From Rhodoferax sp. U2-2l (lineage in GTDB: Bacteria > Pseudomonadota > Gammaproteobacteria > Burkholderiales > Burkholderiaceae_C), in contig NZ_JAJCTH010000014.1 in assembly GCF_020594515.1 (NCBI RefSeq), positions 62,001-126,000 on the forward strand: 64,000 bases of DNA. Reading direction: 5' to 3'. The translations under genes were made by a program, and so were the position numbers. The notes beneath the pieces were generated by a model, which saw only the letters and a program-made list of their open reading frames with translations, was not told the DNA's origin and made no database searches. The first letter of the stretch is position 1. Each line of letters opens with the position of its first letter. Below are positions 16,746 through 27,954 of this stretch, piece by piece.

Positions 16746-17432
16746 TCAAGCAGCCTGCGCTTGGCCATGCACCCGACCGGCTTCGATGGTGATGACCCGT
16801 TGGCAACGCGCTGCTAACGCCTTGTCATGCGTCACCAGCACCAGCGTGGTGCCGAGTTCGCGGTTCAGGTCCAGCATCAATTCCATCACCGTCTCGCCGG
16901 TGGCAAAGTCCAGGCTACCGGTGGGCTCATCAGCCAACAAAACCGCAGGCTGCACCACAAAAGCGCGGGCCAGTGCCACGCGCTGCTGTTCGCCACCTGA
17001 GAGGACCTTGGGGTAATGCCCCAGGCGTTGCGACAGGCCCACGCGGGCCAGCAACTCGGTCGCGGCGTGGCGTGCGTCGCGCCGGTTGGCCAACTCCAGC
17101 GGCAGCATCACGTTTTCCAGCGCGGTCAGGTTGCCCAGCAGTTGAAAACTCTGGAACACAAAACCGACTTTTTTTGCGCGCAAGGCAGCGCGCTCGTCTT
17201 CTGTCATGGCAAACATGTCCTGACCGGCCAGCCGCACCGTGCCGCGACTCGGCACATCGAGCCCGGCGATGATGGACAGCAGCGTGCTCTTGCCCGAGCC
17301 GGAGGCACCGACAATGGCCACTGTTTCCCGCTGGTTCAACTGGAAATCGATATCACGCAGAATGTCGAGTGTGCCGGTCGAGTCGGTGACAGACTTGAAC
17401 ACGTGTTCGACCGAAATAATGCAATCTGACAT
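16746..17432 (-). CDS. ybbA: ABC transporter ATPase, YbbA/LolD type
   Basis: 228 residues: Walker A GASGSGKST, signature LSGGEQQRVALARA, Walker B VLLADEPTGSLD, H-loop LVTHDKAL. Clusters by motif with YbbA/LolD exporters' ATPases, and as in E. coli it is divergent from the tesA esterase. E. coli ybbA is followed by permease ybbP; here the next gene is ygfZ on the other strand, so no permease partner is nearby. Its ATG overlaps the tesA ATG on the opposite strand (CATG). Confidence 0.92.
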   Translation of the reverse strand: MSDCIISVEHVFKSVTDSTGTLDILRDIDFQLNQRETVAIVGASGSGKSTLLSIIAGLDVPSRGTVRLAGQDMFAMTEDERAALRAKKVGFVFQSFQLLGNLTALENVMLPLELANRRDARHAATELLARVGLSQRLGHYPKVLSGGEQQRVALARAFVVQPAVLLADEPTGSLDFATGETVMELMLDLNRELGTTLVLVTHDKALAARCQRVITIEAGRVHGQAQAA

Positions 17433-18114
17433 GGGTAATTCTTTGAATCTGAAAAATATCAATCGCCGTGACTGTATCGTGTTGACAACCGCCTGGACTC
17501 TGGCGGGGATTAGCGCAGCCTCGGCCCAGGCCCAAACCATGAATGTCAAACGCACAGGCACGACCGTCTTGGTGCTGGGTGATTCGCTGAGCGCCGAATA
17601 TGGTCTCAAACGGGGCAGTGGCTGGGTGGCGCTGCTGGAGAAGAAGTTGGCTTCCGAAAAGATCCCGGCCAGAGTGATCAATGCCAGCATCAGCGGCGAC
17701 ACCACGGCCGGCGGGCGGGCCCGGCTGGCGGCACTGCTGGCCAGCCACCGCCCGACCCTGGTGGTGATTGAACTGGGTGCCAATGACGCCCTGCGCGGCT
17801 TGCCGATGCAACAGACGCAGGACAACTTGAGTGCCATGACCCAAGCGGCTCAGGCAGCGGGCGCCAAAGTGCTGCTGCTGGGCATGCAGGTGCCGCCCAA
17901 TTACGGGCGTGCGTACAGTGACCGTTTTGCCCAGGTGTATGTGGATGTCGCCCGGGCACGCAAGACGGGCCTGGTACCGTTCATGCTCAAGGGCTTGGCC
18001 GATGTGCCCGACAGCCTGAAGTGGTTTCAACCCGACCGCATTCACCCGCTGGAAGCCGCGCACCCGCTGATCCTGGCCAATGTCTGGCCCGAACTCAAAA
18101 AAGGACTGCCATGA
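17431..18114 (+). CDS. tesA: GDSL/SGNH arylesterase (TesA-like)
   Basis: Periplasmic lysophospholipase/thioesterase family, 227 residues. SGNH blocks are present: block I VLGDSLSAEYG (Ser), the Gly in ISGDTTAGG, block III LGANDALRG (Asn) and block V DRIHPLEAAH (Asp, His). Signal peptide with NRR before a hydrophobic stretch, ending SAQA. The chosen ATG overlaps the divergent ybbA start; no clear Shine-Dalgarno supports it, and a TTG 12 bases later is a possible alternative. Overlaps mnmH by four bases. Confidence 0.9.
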   Translation: MGNSLNLKNINRRDCIVLTTAWTLAGISAASAQAQTMNVKRTGTTVLVLGDSLSAEYGLKRGSGWVALLEKKLASEKIPARVINASISGDTTAGGRARLAALLASHRPTLVVIELGANDALRGLPMQQTQDNLSAMTQAAQAAGAKVLLLGMQVPPNYGRAYSDRFAQVYVDVARARKTGLVPFMLKGLADVPDSLKWFQPDRIHPLEAAHPLILANVWPELKKGLP

Positions 18115-19169
18115 GTCTGACGCCAATCGCCGCCGCCGAGTTGATCGGCCGACTGGCCGAGTTCGACACCGTGATCGACGCCCGCAGCGAAGCCGAATTT
18201 GCCTTGGATCACCTGCCCGGTGCCATGAACTGGCCGACGCTCAACGACGCCGAACGCATCCAGATTGGCACCCTTTACAAACAGGTCAACCCGTTTGAGG
18301 CCCGCAAACGTGGCGCTGCCCTCGCCGCACGCAACATCGCCGCCCACATCGAGCGCGAGGTGATCGACAAGCCCAAGGACTGGAAACCACTGGCCTACTG
18401 CTGGCGTGGCGGTCAGCGCAGCGGCGCGCTCTCGTTGATTCTGAGTCAGATTGGGTTTCGGGTCACGCTGGTGGAAGGTGGCTACAAGGCATTTCGCGCG
18501 GCCATGTTGGAAGACGTGGACCGCATCGTGCCCCGCTTGCGTTTTCAGGTCGTGTGCGGGCCCACAGGTTCGGGCAAAACCCGCTTGCTGCAGGCGCTCA
18601 GCAACCAGGGCGCCCAGGTGCTGGACCTGGAAGCGCTGGCCAACCATCGCAGTTCGGTGCTGGGGGCGATTCCGGGCCTAGCGCAGCCCAGCCAGAAGCA
18701 CTTTGATACGCTGATCTGGGACGCACTGCGGGGTTTTGACACAGCCCGCCCGGTGTTTGTCGAGAGCGAGAGCAAAAAGGTGGGCAATGTGTCGGTGCCC
18801 GCCAGCCTGGTCGAGGCCATACGCCACAGCCCGTGCCTGAATCTGCAGCTGCCAGACACGGAGCGGGTGGCGCTGCTGATCGAAGATTACGACCATCTGG
18901 TACGCGACGTGGACTTTTTGTGTGACCGCTTGGCGGTGTTGATCCCGCTACGAGGCCGTGCGCTGGTCGAGGGCTGGATGACGCTGGCGCGCTCAGGGCA
19001 GTTGCCGCAGGTGGTGCAGGACTTGTTGACCCAGCATTACGACCCCGCTTACATGGCGTCGATGCTGCGCAATTTTGTTTTATTCAAGGAAGCAACCCGT
19101 GTGGCACCTGCGGACCGCTCCATGGGAGCGATGACCAATCTAGCCGCTCAGATCCTGCTGAAAAACTGA
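18111..19169 (+). CDS. mnmH: tRNA 2-selenouridine synthase
   Basis: Replaces sulfur by selenium in 2-thiouridine at the wobble position of some tRNAs. 352 residues: a rhodanese domain with catalytic Cys97 in YCWRGGQRSG (the E. coli SelU position), then a P-loop domain (GPTGSGKTRLL) and VFVESESKKVGNVSVP. The frame starts earlier, but this ATG overlaps the tesA stop and begins the homology. selD is not in the window. Confidence 0.95.
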   Translation: MSLTPIAAAELIGRLAEFDTVIDARSEAEFALDHLPGAMNWPTLNDAERIQIGTLYKQVNPFEARKRGAALAARNIAAHIEREVIDKPKDWKPLAYCWRGGQRSGALSLILSQIGFRVTLVEGGYKAFRAAMLEDVDRIVPRLRFQVVCGPTGSGKTRLLQALSNQGAQVLDLEALANHRSSVLGAIPGLAQPSQKHFDTLIWDALRGFDTARPVFVESESKKVGNVSVPASLVEAIRHSPCLNLQLPDTERVALLIEDYDHLVRDVDFLCDRLAVLIPLRGRALVEGWMTLARSGQLPQVVQDLLTQHYDPAYMASMLRNFVLFKEATRVAPADRSMGAMTNLAAQILLKN

Positions 19170-19199
19170 GCGTGCCAGTCTGACGTTGGCGGCGCTTGA

Positions 19200-19370
19200 T
19201 CAGACCGGTTGGCCGGACTCGTCGGTGGGCGCTGTCGGCTCGGCATGGTCATCGCCGGGCGCGGAATCACCCACCTTGCGCTGGGCTTTTTCCTTCAGTT
19301 TTTCCTCTTTTTTCTTCTTTTTGGCCAGTTCTTTCTGACGCTTCTCGTAGCCGTAATTAGGTGTTGCCAA
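19200..19370 (-). CDS. 56-residue lysine-rich protein, TTG start
   Basis: A short frame from TTG 19370: MATPNYGYEKRQKELAKKKK when the TTG is read as Met, then a Lys/Glu-rich helix to about residue 32 (RK), then an acidic Pro/Ser tail ending ESGQPV. No ATG or GTG is available. I recall similar short proteins beginning ATPNYGYEKRQ in Burkholderiales, so I take it as real. Function unknown; the charged helix suggests nucleic-acid or ribosome association, as inference. Convergent with mnmH. Confidence 0.65.
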   Translation of the reverse strand: MATPNYGYEKRQKELAKKKKKEEKLKEKAQRKVGDSAPGDDHAEPTAPTDESGQPV

Positions 19371-19411
19371 TGTGATCTTTCAAGTTAAGGGCGTGATTTT
19401 AACTGCAGGCG

Positions 19412-20617
19412 TCAGGCCAGCAACCGCAGCGCGGCTGCCAGGTCGGCACGCAAATCTTCCACCGATTCCAGGCCGATGGAAAACCGCACCAGCGTGCCGC
19501 GCGCAAGGTGCTCGGGCCAGTGGGTGCGCATGCTGACTAGTTGGTACGGCATCACCAGACTGACCGGGCCGCCCCAACTGTAGCCAATCTCAAACAACTT
19601 CAAGCCATCACAAAAGGCGTCCACCTGTGCTTGGGTGTAGTCGGGTTTGAAGATCACACTGAACAGCCCCGCCGCCGTACCTGGCCCGCCTTGGCAGAGC
19701 ACCTGCCAATGGCGGTGCCCCGGCGAATTGGCCAGCGCCGGGTGCAGCACCTGGGCGAATTCGGGCCGCGTCAGACACCATTGCGCCAGGGCGCGGGCGG
19801 CTTCGTCGTGTGCCGTGTAGCGCAATTTGAGGCTCGGTAGGCCACGCAACACCGATTCCACATCATTGGCCGCCACACCCAGCCCCAGGCGCATATGGCA
19901 CAGCTTGAGCCGCATGTGCAGGGCATCATCCTGGGTGACGATGCTGCCCATCAGCACATCACCGCCGCCGTTCGGGTATTTGGTGAGCGCGTGCACACTG
20001 ATATCCACCGCCAGCGGTGTTTTGGAACCGGGTTGCAGGTCAAACGGCGCAAATGCCAAGCCAGCGCCCCAGGTGTTGTCCAGCGCGCAGATCACCCCCG
20101 CCGCTTTGCAGATGCGCACCTGCTCGAGCAGGTCAGGAAACTCCAGCGTGACCGAGCCCGCTGCTTCCAGCCACACCAGCCGGGTTTGGGGTGTGATCTT
20201 GGCGGCCAGGTCTTGCGGGTGGAGTGGGTTGTAAAACCGGTGAGTGATGCCCCAGTGCGAAAGTTCGCCCTCGGCCAGGGCTTTGTTGGGGCCGTAGGCG
20301 TTGTCGGGTATCAGTACCTCGTCACCGCTTCGAAGAAGGGCCAGGGCGACGGTCGCAATGGCCGCCAGGCCGCTGGGCACCAAAAGGCATTGCTTGCCAC
20401 CCTCCAGCGTGCACAGGCGCTCCTCCAGGGTGTAGCTGGTGGGCGTGCCGTGCAGGCCGTAGGTGTAGGCCGACTTGTCTTTCCACTCAAACTGCCGCAT
20501 CGCCGCCACATTGGGGAAATACACGGTGGATGCTTTGAAAACACCGGGTTGGGGTGCGGCAAAACCGGCTGGCGGCACATAATTGTGGTGAATCAGGTCG
20601 GTGCTGGAAACAGGCAT
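19412..20617 (-). CDS. metC: cystathionine beta-lyase (PLP-dependent)
   Basis: 401 residues in the Cys/Met metabolism PLP family: PLP-contact YGLHGTPTSYTLE, the Asp of CALDNTWGAG, and the PLP lysine in HALTKYPNGGGDVLMGS. The C-terminal part (GYSWGGPVSLVMPY) matches MetC rather than gamma-synthase. The start at MPVSSTDLIHHNY was preferred over a frame extending into the phosphoribosyltransferase. Last gene of the long minus-strand cluster. Confidence 0.9.
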   Translation of the reverse strand: MPVSSTDLIHHNYVPPAGFAAPQPGVFKASTVYFPNVAAMRQFEWKDKSAYTYGLHGTPTSYTLEERLCTLEGGKQCLLVPSGLAAIATVALALLRSGDEVLIPDNAYGPNKALAEGELSHWGITHRFYNPLHPQDLAAKITPQTRLVWLEAAGSVTLEFPDLLEQVRICKAAGVICALDNTWGAGLAFAPFDLQPGSKTPLAVDISVHALTKYPNGGGDVLMGSIVTQDDALHMRLKLCHMRLGLGVAANDVESVLRGLPSLKLRYTAHDEAARALAQWCLTRPEFAQVLHPALANSPGHRHWQVLCQGGPGTAAGLFSVIFKPDYTQAQVDAFCDGLKLFEIGYSWGGPVSLVMPYQLVSMRTHWPEHLARGTLVRFSIGLESVEDLRADLAAALRLLA

Positions 20618-20666
20618 GGTGCCCTCGTTCAATATCTCAAAAGCCTGACAAATCAAAGGTTGGCGA

Positions 20667-21191
20667 TCAAACGCTCCACTTCTGGATGAGCTGTTCCGGG
20701 CGCATGTTGTCGTAGCCTTCAAAAGGCTGGTGAATCCACGGGTTGGTCGGCAGGTAATCCACGCAGTAGTCGGGTGTGAAGATCGAGATCGCCTTGGTCC
20801 AGATCACCGCGCTGCGCAACTCGGTGATCGGTTTGTAGTTGTTCTTGAGCTCTTCGATCACCTTGTTCAGGGTGTGGCCGGAGTCGGCCAGGTCGTCCAC
20901 CAGCAACACTTTGCCAGCAATCTGACCCTTGGGCGTGGTGATGTAGTGAGCGATGTCGAGCTTGCCCTGCACCGTGCCGGCTTCGGAGCGGTAGGAACTG
21001 GTGGACATGATGGCCAGCGGTTTGTCAAACACGCGTGAGAGCACGTCGCCCGGGCGCATGCCACCCCGTGCCAGGCACAGGATGGTGTCAAACTGCCAGC
21101 CCGACTGAAACACCTTGATGGCGAGTTTTTCGATCAGATTGTTGTACTCGTCGTAGCTCACATACAGGTGTTTGCCGTCTTCTGTCAACAT
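20667..21191 (-). CDS. purine-type phosphoribosyltransferase
   Basis: 174 residues of the type I PRTase fold. The PRPP-binding motif VLLVDDLADSGHTL and the upstream CLARGGMRPGDVLS are both clear. Likely transfers PRPP to a purine base (xanthine/hypoxanthine/guanine); base choice is not evident. Its place directly after purA supports purine salvage. ATG start about 100 bases after purA, with a repeat in the gap. Confidence 0.88.
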   Translation of the reverse strand: MLTEDGKHLYVSYDEYNNLIEKLAIKVFQSGWQFDTILCLARGGMRPGDVLSRVFDKPLAIMSTSSYRSEAGTVQGKLDIAHYITTPKGQIAGKVLLVDDLADSGHTLNKVIEELKNNYKPITELRSAVIWTKAISIFTPDYCVDYLPTNPWIHQPFEGYDNMRPEQLIQKWSV

Positions 21192-21205
21192 GGATATGCT
21201 CCTGC

Positions 21206-21258
21206 AAAAATAGCTGCTTACGCAACAGGTATAAGGGCCAGAGGCCGATTATTTATAT
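21206..21258. repeat. intergenic repeat copy (ATAGCTGCTT... type)
   Basis: AAAAATAGCTGCTTACGCA, then AAGGGCCAGAGGCCGATTA, resembles a short dispersed intergenic sequence I recall from Comamonadaceae. A weaker relative may lie at 51609-51655. Not confirmed by search. Confidence 0.45.
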
Positions 21259-21291
21259 AAATTGAAAACTTGGCGATCAATGGCTGACCGT

Positions 21292-23837
<2,546 letters not shown>

Positions 23838-23895
23838 GTGTATTTTGGGAGGCTGTTAAAACCTGAATTCTACCGGGCGAATGCCGCCAGCTGAC

Positions 23896-24096
23896 TCAGA
23901 CCAGCCACCAAATCAGCAGCAGGCCCAGCACCAAACTGATCAAGCCGAAGAAACGCAGTTGGCCGTCCGTGAGGCGAAGAATCTGGGAAAACGTCTGTCG
24001 CCAGGTGGAAGGCGACACAAAAGGCATGAACCCTTCCACCAGCAACACCAGGCCAATGGCCAGCCAGAACGTGGTGCTGTTCAGGCCGGCCTCCAT
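23896..24096 (-). CDS. DUF2065 (YjeT-like) inner-membrane protein
   Basis: 66 residues with two hydrophobic helices (FWLAIGLVLLVEGFMPF and FFGLISLVLGLLLIWWLV). Family members occur between hflC and hisZ/purA in many proteobacteria. Function unknown. Two bases separate it from the hflC stop. Confidence 0.9.
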   Translation of the reverse strand: MEAGLNSTTFWLAIGLVLLVEGFMPFVSPSTWRQTFSQILRLTDGQLRFFGLISLVLGLLLIWWLV

Positions 24097-24098
24097 GC

Positions 24099-24995
24099 TT
24101 ATTTGCTGGTGTTGGCAGATGCGCCGCCGCGCATGGTCTTGAAAAAGTCGGAACTGCTGGAGTCCAGCACCATCACGTCGCCCTTGGTGGCGAAGCTGGC
24201 CTTGTAGGCGTCCAGACTGCGGTAGAACTGGGCAAATTGCGGGTCACGACCAAAGGCTTCGGTGTAGGTGCGTGCGGCTTCTGCGTCGCCCTCGCCCTTG
24301 ATCTTCTGAGCGTCACGGTAGGCATTGGCCACCGTCACCTCGCGCTGGCGATCGGCATCGGCGCGGATTTTTTCACCTTCCGCAGCGCCGGTGGAACGCA
24401 ATTCGTTGGCCACCCGTTTGCGCTCGGCCTCCATGCGGCGGTAAACCGATTCGGTGATGGCATCCACGTAGTCAACCCGCGTGATACGGACGTCCACCAC
24501 ATCGATCCCCCAGGGTTTGGCACCGCGCACTTGGGTCAGCACTTCGTTCTTGACGTCATCCATCAGCGCTTCACGCTTGAGGGACAAAAGTTCTTTCACG
24601 GTGCGTTTGTTGATTTCTTCCTGAAACGCGTTGCGAACCACCCGGTTGAGCTGGCTGGCGCCAGCGGCCTCGTTGGTCCCCACGTTGCGGATGTACTCAG
24701 TGGGCTCAGAGATGCGCCAACGCACGTACCAATCAATGACCACCCGTTGTTTCTCAGCCGTGAGCACCGGCTCGTTGTCGGTACTGTCGAGGGTGAGCAA
24801 ACGCTTGTCGATGTAGGACACGTTCTGGAACGGCGGCGGCAGCTTGAAATTCAGGCCGGGTTCGGTGATGACTTCCTTGATTTGCCCCAGCGCATACACC
24901 ACGCCAAACTGGCGCTGATCCACCACAAACAGGGTCGATGCTCCCAGAGCCACCAGGAGCAACAGGGTCGAAAAAATAAAACCTAAGCGATTCAT
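24099..24995 (-). CDS. hflC: HflC, modulator of FtsH protease
   Basis: 298 residues, SPFH/prohibitin protein forming the periplasmic HflKC cage on FtsH. N-terminal membrane anchor (LGFIFSTLLLLVALGASTLFVV), SPFH core (RQFGVVYALGQIKEVITEPGLNFKLP, not quoted in full), and a C-terminal coiled coil (GEGDAEAARTYTEAFGRDPQ). Directly downstream of hflK. Confidence 0.96.
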   Translation of the reverse strand: MNRLGFIFSTLLLLVALGASTLFVVDQRQFGVVYALGQIKEVITEPGLNFKLPPPFQNVSYIDKRLLTLDSTDNEPVLTAEKQRVVIDWYVRWRISEPTEYIRNVGTNEAAGASQLNRVVRNAFQEEINKRTVKELLSLKREALMDDVKNEVLTQVRGAKPWGIDVVDVRITRVDYVDAITESVYRRMEAERKRVANELRSTGAAEGEKIRADADRQREVTVANAYRDAQKIKGEGDAEAARTYTEAFGRDPQFAQFYRSLDAYKASFATKGDVMVLDSSSSDFFKTMRGGASANTSK

Positions 24996-25005
24996 CAGTT
25001 AACTC

Positions 25006-26397
25006 CTAGCGGGTATCACGCGTGCGGGCACGCGCAGCGTCGCGGGCACGGGCATCGGCGGCACTGGTCGTGGTGTCTGGCACAGTGGCAGGCGGCGCCG
25101 CCGCTGGCACCGCAGTCACCTCTTGCGACACCTGTCCGGTCATTTGGATGATCTTGTCCAACGGCAAGTAAAGCAGGTTGGACCCTTGTTTGGAGTCAAC
25201 CATCACCTTGGTCACGCTGCTGTAAATCTGCTGCATGGCGTCGATGTACATCCGGTCACGGGTGACCTGAGGGGCCTTCTGGTACTCAGCCAGCACCGAT
25301 TTGAACCGCTGTGAATCACCTTGCGCCTGCGCCACGATGCGGGATTTGTAGGCGTCAGCTTCTTCTTTCAGGCGCGATGCGGCACCCACCGCGCGCGGGA
25401 TCACGTCATTTGCGTAGGCCTGGGCTTCGTTTTTGGCACGTTCACGCTCTTGCCCGGCTTTGAGCACATCGTCGAAAGCGGCCTGGACCTGCTCCGGCGG
25501 ACGCACACCGCCTTGCTGCAAGTTGATCCCCACCACCTCGATACCGACCTTGTAGCGGTCCAGAATTTTCTGCATCAGCTCACGCACCCGGGGCGCGATC
25601 TGATCACGTTCGTCAGATAACGCGCTGTCCATGCGCATCTTGCCGACCACTTCACGCACCGAGGTCTCAGCCGCTTGCACCACCGCATCGGCCGGGTTAC
25701 GGCTCTCGAACAGGAAGGCGCGTGCATCATTCAAGCGGTATTGCACCGCAAACTTGATTTCGACGATGTTTTCGTCTTCGGTCAGCATGGCCGATTCACG
25801 CAAGCCGGTGGCCTTGATGATGGCATCGCGGCCCACATCCACGGAACGGATTTGGGTCACAAACACCAGCTCATGGCGTTGTATCGGATATGGCAGGCGC
25901 CAATTGAAACCCGCACCCACAGAGCTGTGGTACTTGCCGAACTGGGTGATCACAGCCTGCTGACCTTCCTGGACAATGAAGAAACCCGTGCCCAGCCAAA
26001 TCAGAACCGCCACGCCGGCGATCAACCCGGCGCCAATGCCAGCCGTTTTCATGTCCGGCTGGAAGTTGCCTGGACCGCCCCTGCCGCCACCCGAATCGCC
26101 ACCGCCAGGGCCACGCCCGTTTGGCTTGCCGTTGCCAAACAGGCCACCCAGCTTGCGGTTGAAATCACGCCACAATTCATCCAGGTCCGGCGGCCCTTGT
26201 GTTGGGCCCCCACGCGGTTGGCGGTCACCGTTGCGAGGTGGCTCCACCCCGGTCGGCGCTGGCTTGTTGTCATCGCCACCCGCGTTGTCAGCGGGTTTGT
26301 CGTCGCCGCGGCCCCAGCGTGGGTCATTGAGGTTGAACATTCCCTGAAGGCGTCGCGGCAAAAGCGCCAGGCTAAAGGTCGGTAATTGAAGTTTCAT
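25006..26397 (-). CDS. hflK: HflK, modulator of FtsH protease
   Basis: Partner of HflC. 463 residues: a Gly/Pro/Asp-rich cytoplasmic N terminus (NDPRWGRGDDKPAD), a membrane helix near 120-140 (GLIAGVAVLIWLGTGFFIV), the SPFH domain (QEGQQAVITQFGKYHSSVGAG) and a coiled-coil C terminus. The first Met has no clear Shine-Dalgarno; MFNLNDPRWGRG, 19 codons on, is an alternative start (26340). Confidence 0.94.
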   Translation of the reverse strand: MKLQLPTFSLALLPRRLQGMFNLNDPRWGRGDDKPADNAGGDDNKPAPTGVEPPRNGDRQPRGGPTQGPPDLDELWRDFNRKLGGLFGNGKPNGRGPGGGDSGGGRGGPGNFQPDMKTAGIGAGLIAGVAVLIWLGTGFFIVQEGQQAVITQFGKYHSSVGAGFNWRLPYPIQRHELVFVTQIRSVDVGRDAIIKATGLRESAMLTEDENIVEIKFAVQYRLNDARAFLFESRNPADAVVQAAETSVREVVGKMRMDSALSDERDQIAPRVRELMQKILDRYKVGIEVVGINLQQGGVRPPEQVQAAFDDVLKAGQERERAKNEAQAYANDVIPRAVGAASRLKEEADAYKSRIVAQAQGDSQRFKSVLAEYQKAPQVTRDRMYIDAMQQIYSSVTKVMVDSKQGSNLLYLPLDKIIQMTGQVSQEVTAVPAAAPPATVPDTTTSAADARARDAARARTRDTR

Positions 26398-26436
26398 CGC
26401 AGCAGCTTTAATCTAATAGGGATCGATTGTGCCGAA

Positions 26437-27615
26437 TCAGTCGGCAGCCTCATGGTCTGGAGGGAAATCCGTGGCCACAGACACCGCTGGGCGCCTGGCG
26501 CGCACCGCCTCGGTGAGCAACTGGCGCAGCGCAGCCACGCCCTCGCCATCCTGGGCACTCAGAAAAATACGCGGGGTCGGCACACCCCCTAGGTCATACA
26601 CATCTTGCAGCACGGGCGGACGACGCGTGTCGTCGAGGGCATCGAGCTTGTTGAAGACCAGAATCTGGGGAATGTCACCGGCGCCAATTTCCTTCAGGAC
26701 GCCCTGCACTTCAGCGATCTGATTCAGGTAGGTGTCACTGGCGCAGTCCACCACATGCAGCAGCAGATCGGCGTCCACCGCCTCTTGCAGCGTGGCCTGA
26801 AAGGCGTCGATCAGGCCGTGTGGCAAGTCACGAATGAAACCCACGGTATCCGAGAGCGAAATCATCCGCCCCACATCGCCCAGATACAGCTGCCGCGTGG
26901 TGGTATCCAGCGTGGCAAACAACTGGTCGGCCGCATAGGCACGCGCTTTCACCAGGGTGTTGAACAGGGTCGATTTGCCGGCATTGGTGTAGCCGACCAG
27001 CGAGATCGTGAACGTGTCACGCCGGTCGCGCTGACGGCGCTGGGTGTGGCGCTGTCGCTTGACCTTGGCCAGCCGCTCTTTGATGCGTTTGATGTTGTCG
27101 CCAATCATGCGGCGATCGAGCTCAATCTGTGTCTCGCCCGGGCCGCCGCGCAGCCCGATGCCGCCGCTTTGCCGCTCCAGGTGCGACCAGCGACGCACCA
27201 GGCGGGTGCTGAGGTACTGCAGCCGCGCCAGTTCCACCTGAAGTTTGCCTTCATGGCTGCGCGCGCGCTGACCGAAGATCTCCAGAATGAGCAGCGTCCG
27301 GTCGTTGACAGGCAACTCCAGATGGCGCTCCAGATTGCGTTGCTGCGCCGGACTCAGGCTTTGGTCAAACAGAATTTCCTGGACACCCAACTGGGTGGCC
27401 AGCAATTTGATTTCATCTGCCTTGCCGCTGCCAATGAACAGCGCCGCATCGGGCGCCCTGCGCTTGCAGGTCACCCTCGCCACAGGCGTCAAGCCCGCAG
27501 TCTGTGCCAGCAGTCCGAGCTCTTGGAGCTCGACGTCAAAGTTGGGGAGGCCAAAATCAACACCCACCAGCAAGGTGGGTGCCTTGATGCTGTTAGGCGG
27601 TGGCAGGTTGGTCAC
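26437..27615 (-). CDS. hflX: GTPase HflX (ribosome-splitting)
   Basis: 392 residues from a GTG that overlaps the hfq 3' end by 23 bases; the frame extends further into hfq but homology starts near LLVGVDFG. HflX N-terminal domain ([26 protein letters not shown]), then the G domain: G1 [10 protein letters not shown]3 DTVGFI, G4 NKLD. Splits stalled 70S ribosomes. Standard hfq-hflX-hflK-hflC order. Confidence 0.95.
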   Translation of the reverse strand: MTNLPPPNSIKAPTLLVGVDFGLPNFDVELQELGLLAQTAGLTPVARVTCKRRAPDAALFIGSGKADEIKLLATQLGVQEILFDQSLSPAQQRNLERHLELPVNDRTLLILEIFGQRARSHEGKLQVELARLQYLSTRLVRRWSHLERQSGGIGLRGGPGETQIELDRRMIGDNIKRIKERLAKVKRQRHTQRRQRDRRDTFTISLVGYTNAGKSTLFNTLVKARAYAADQLFATLDTTTRQLYLGDVGRMISLSDTVGFIRDLPHGLIDAFQATLQEAVDADLLLHVVDCASDTYLNQIAEVQGVLKEIGAGDIPQILVFNKLDALDDTRRPPVLQDVYDLGGVPTPRIFLSAQDGEGVAALRQLLTEAVRARRPAVSVATDFPPDHEAAD

Positions 27616-27841
27616 CCTCAGTGGCAGAGAAATTGACCGCACGACCTGGAACGATGGTCGAGATGGCATGTTTGTAAACCATTTGGGTGACGGTATTGCG
27701 CAGCAACACCACGTACTGATCGAAGGATTCGATCTGACCCTGAAGCTTGATGCCGTTGACCAGATAAATGGATACAGGAACGTGTTCCCGACGCAGCGTG
27801 TTGAGAAACGGGTCTTGTAAAAGTTGACCTTTGTTGTTCAC
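27593..27841 (-). CDS. hfq: RNA chaperone Hfq
   Basis: 82 residues. Sm1 motif ([20 protein letters not shown]) and the Sm2 signature [10 protein letters not shown] are intact, with a short C-terminal tail. GTG start with GGAGA eight bases upstream on the coding strand. The 113-base gap to der probably holds its own promoter. Confidence 0.98.
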   Translation of the reverse strand: MNNKGQLLQDPFLNTLRREHVPVSIYLVNGIKLQGQIESFDQYVVLLRNTVTQMVYKHAISTIVPGRAVNFSATEGDQPATA

Positions 27842-27954
27842 GATATTCTCCGTGTTCGGATAATTAAAGAGGGGGCCACGATACCACAGCCATCCGCCGC
27901 ATCGGCTTCAGAACGACGATATCCACAATAAATATGTCACTAAAACCTGACACT

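Noticed and set aside
24237..24986. Plus-strand ORF of 249 residues opposite hflC
   Set aside because: His/Gly-rich antisense shadow typical of high GC content.
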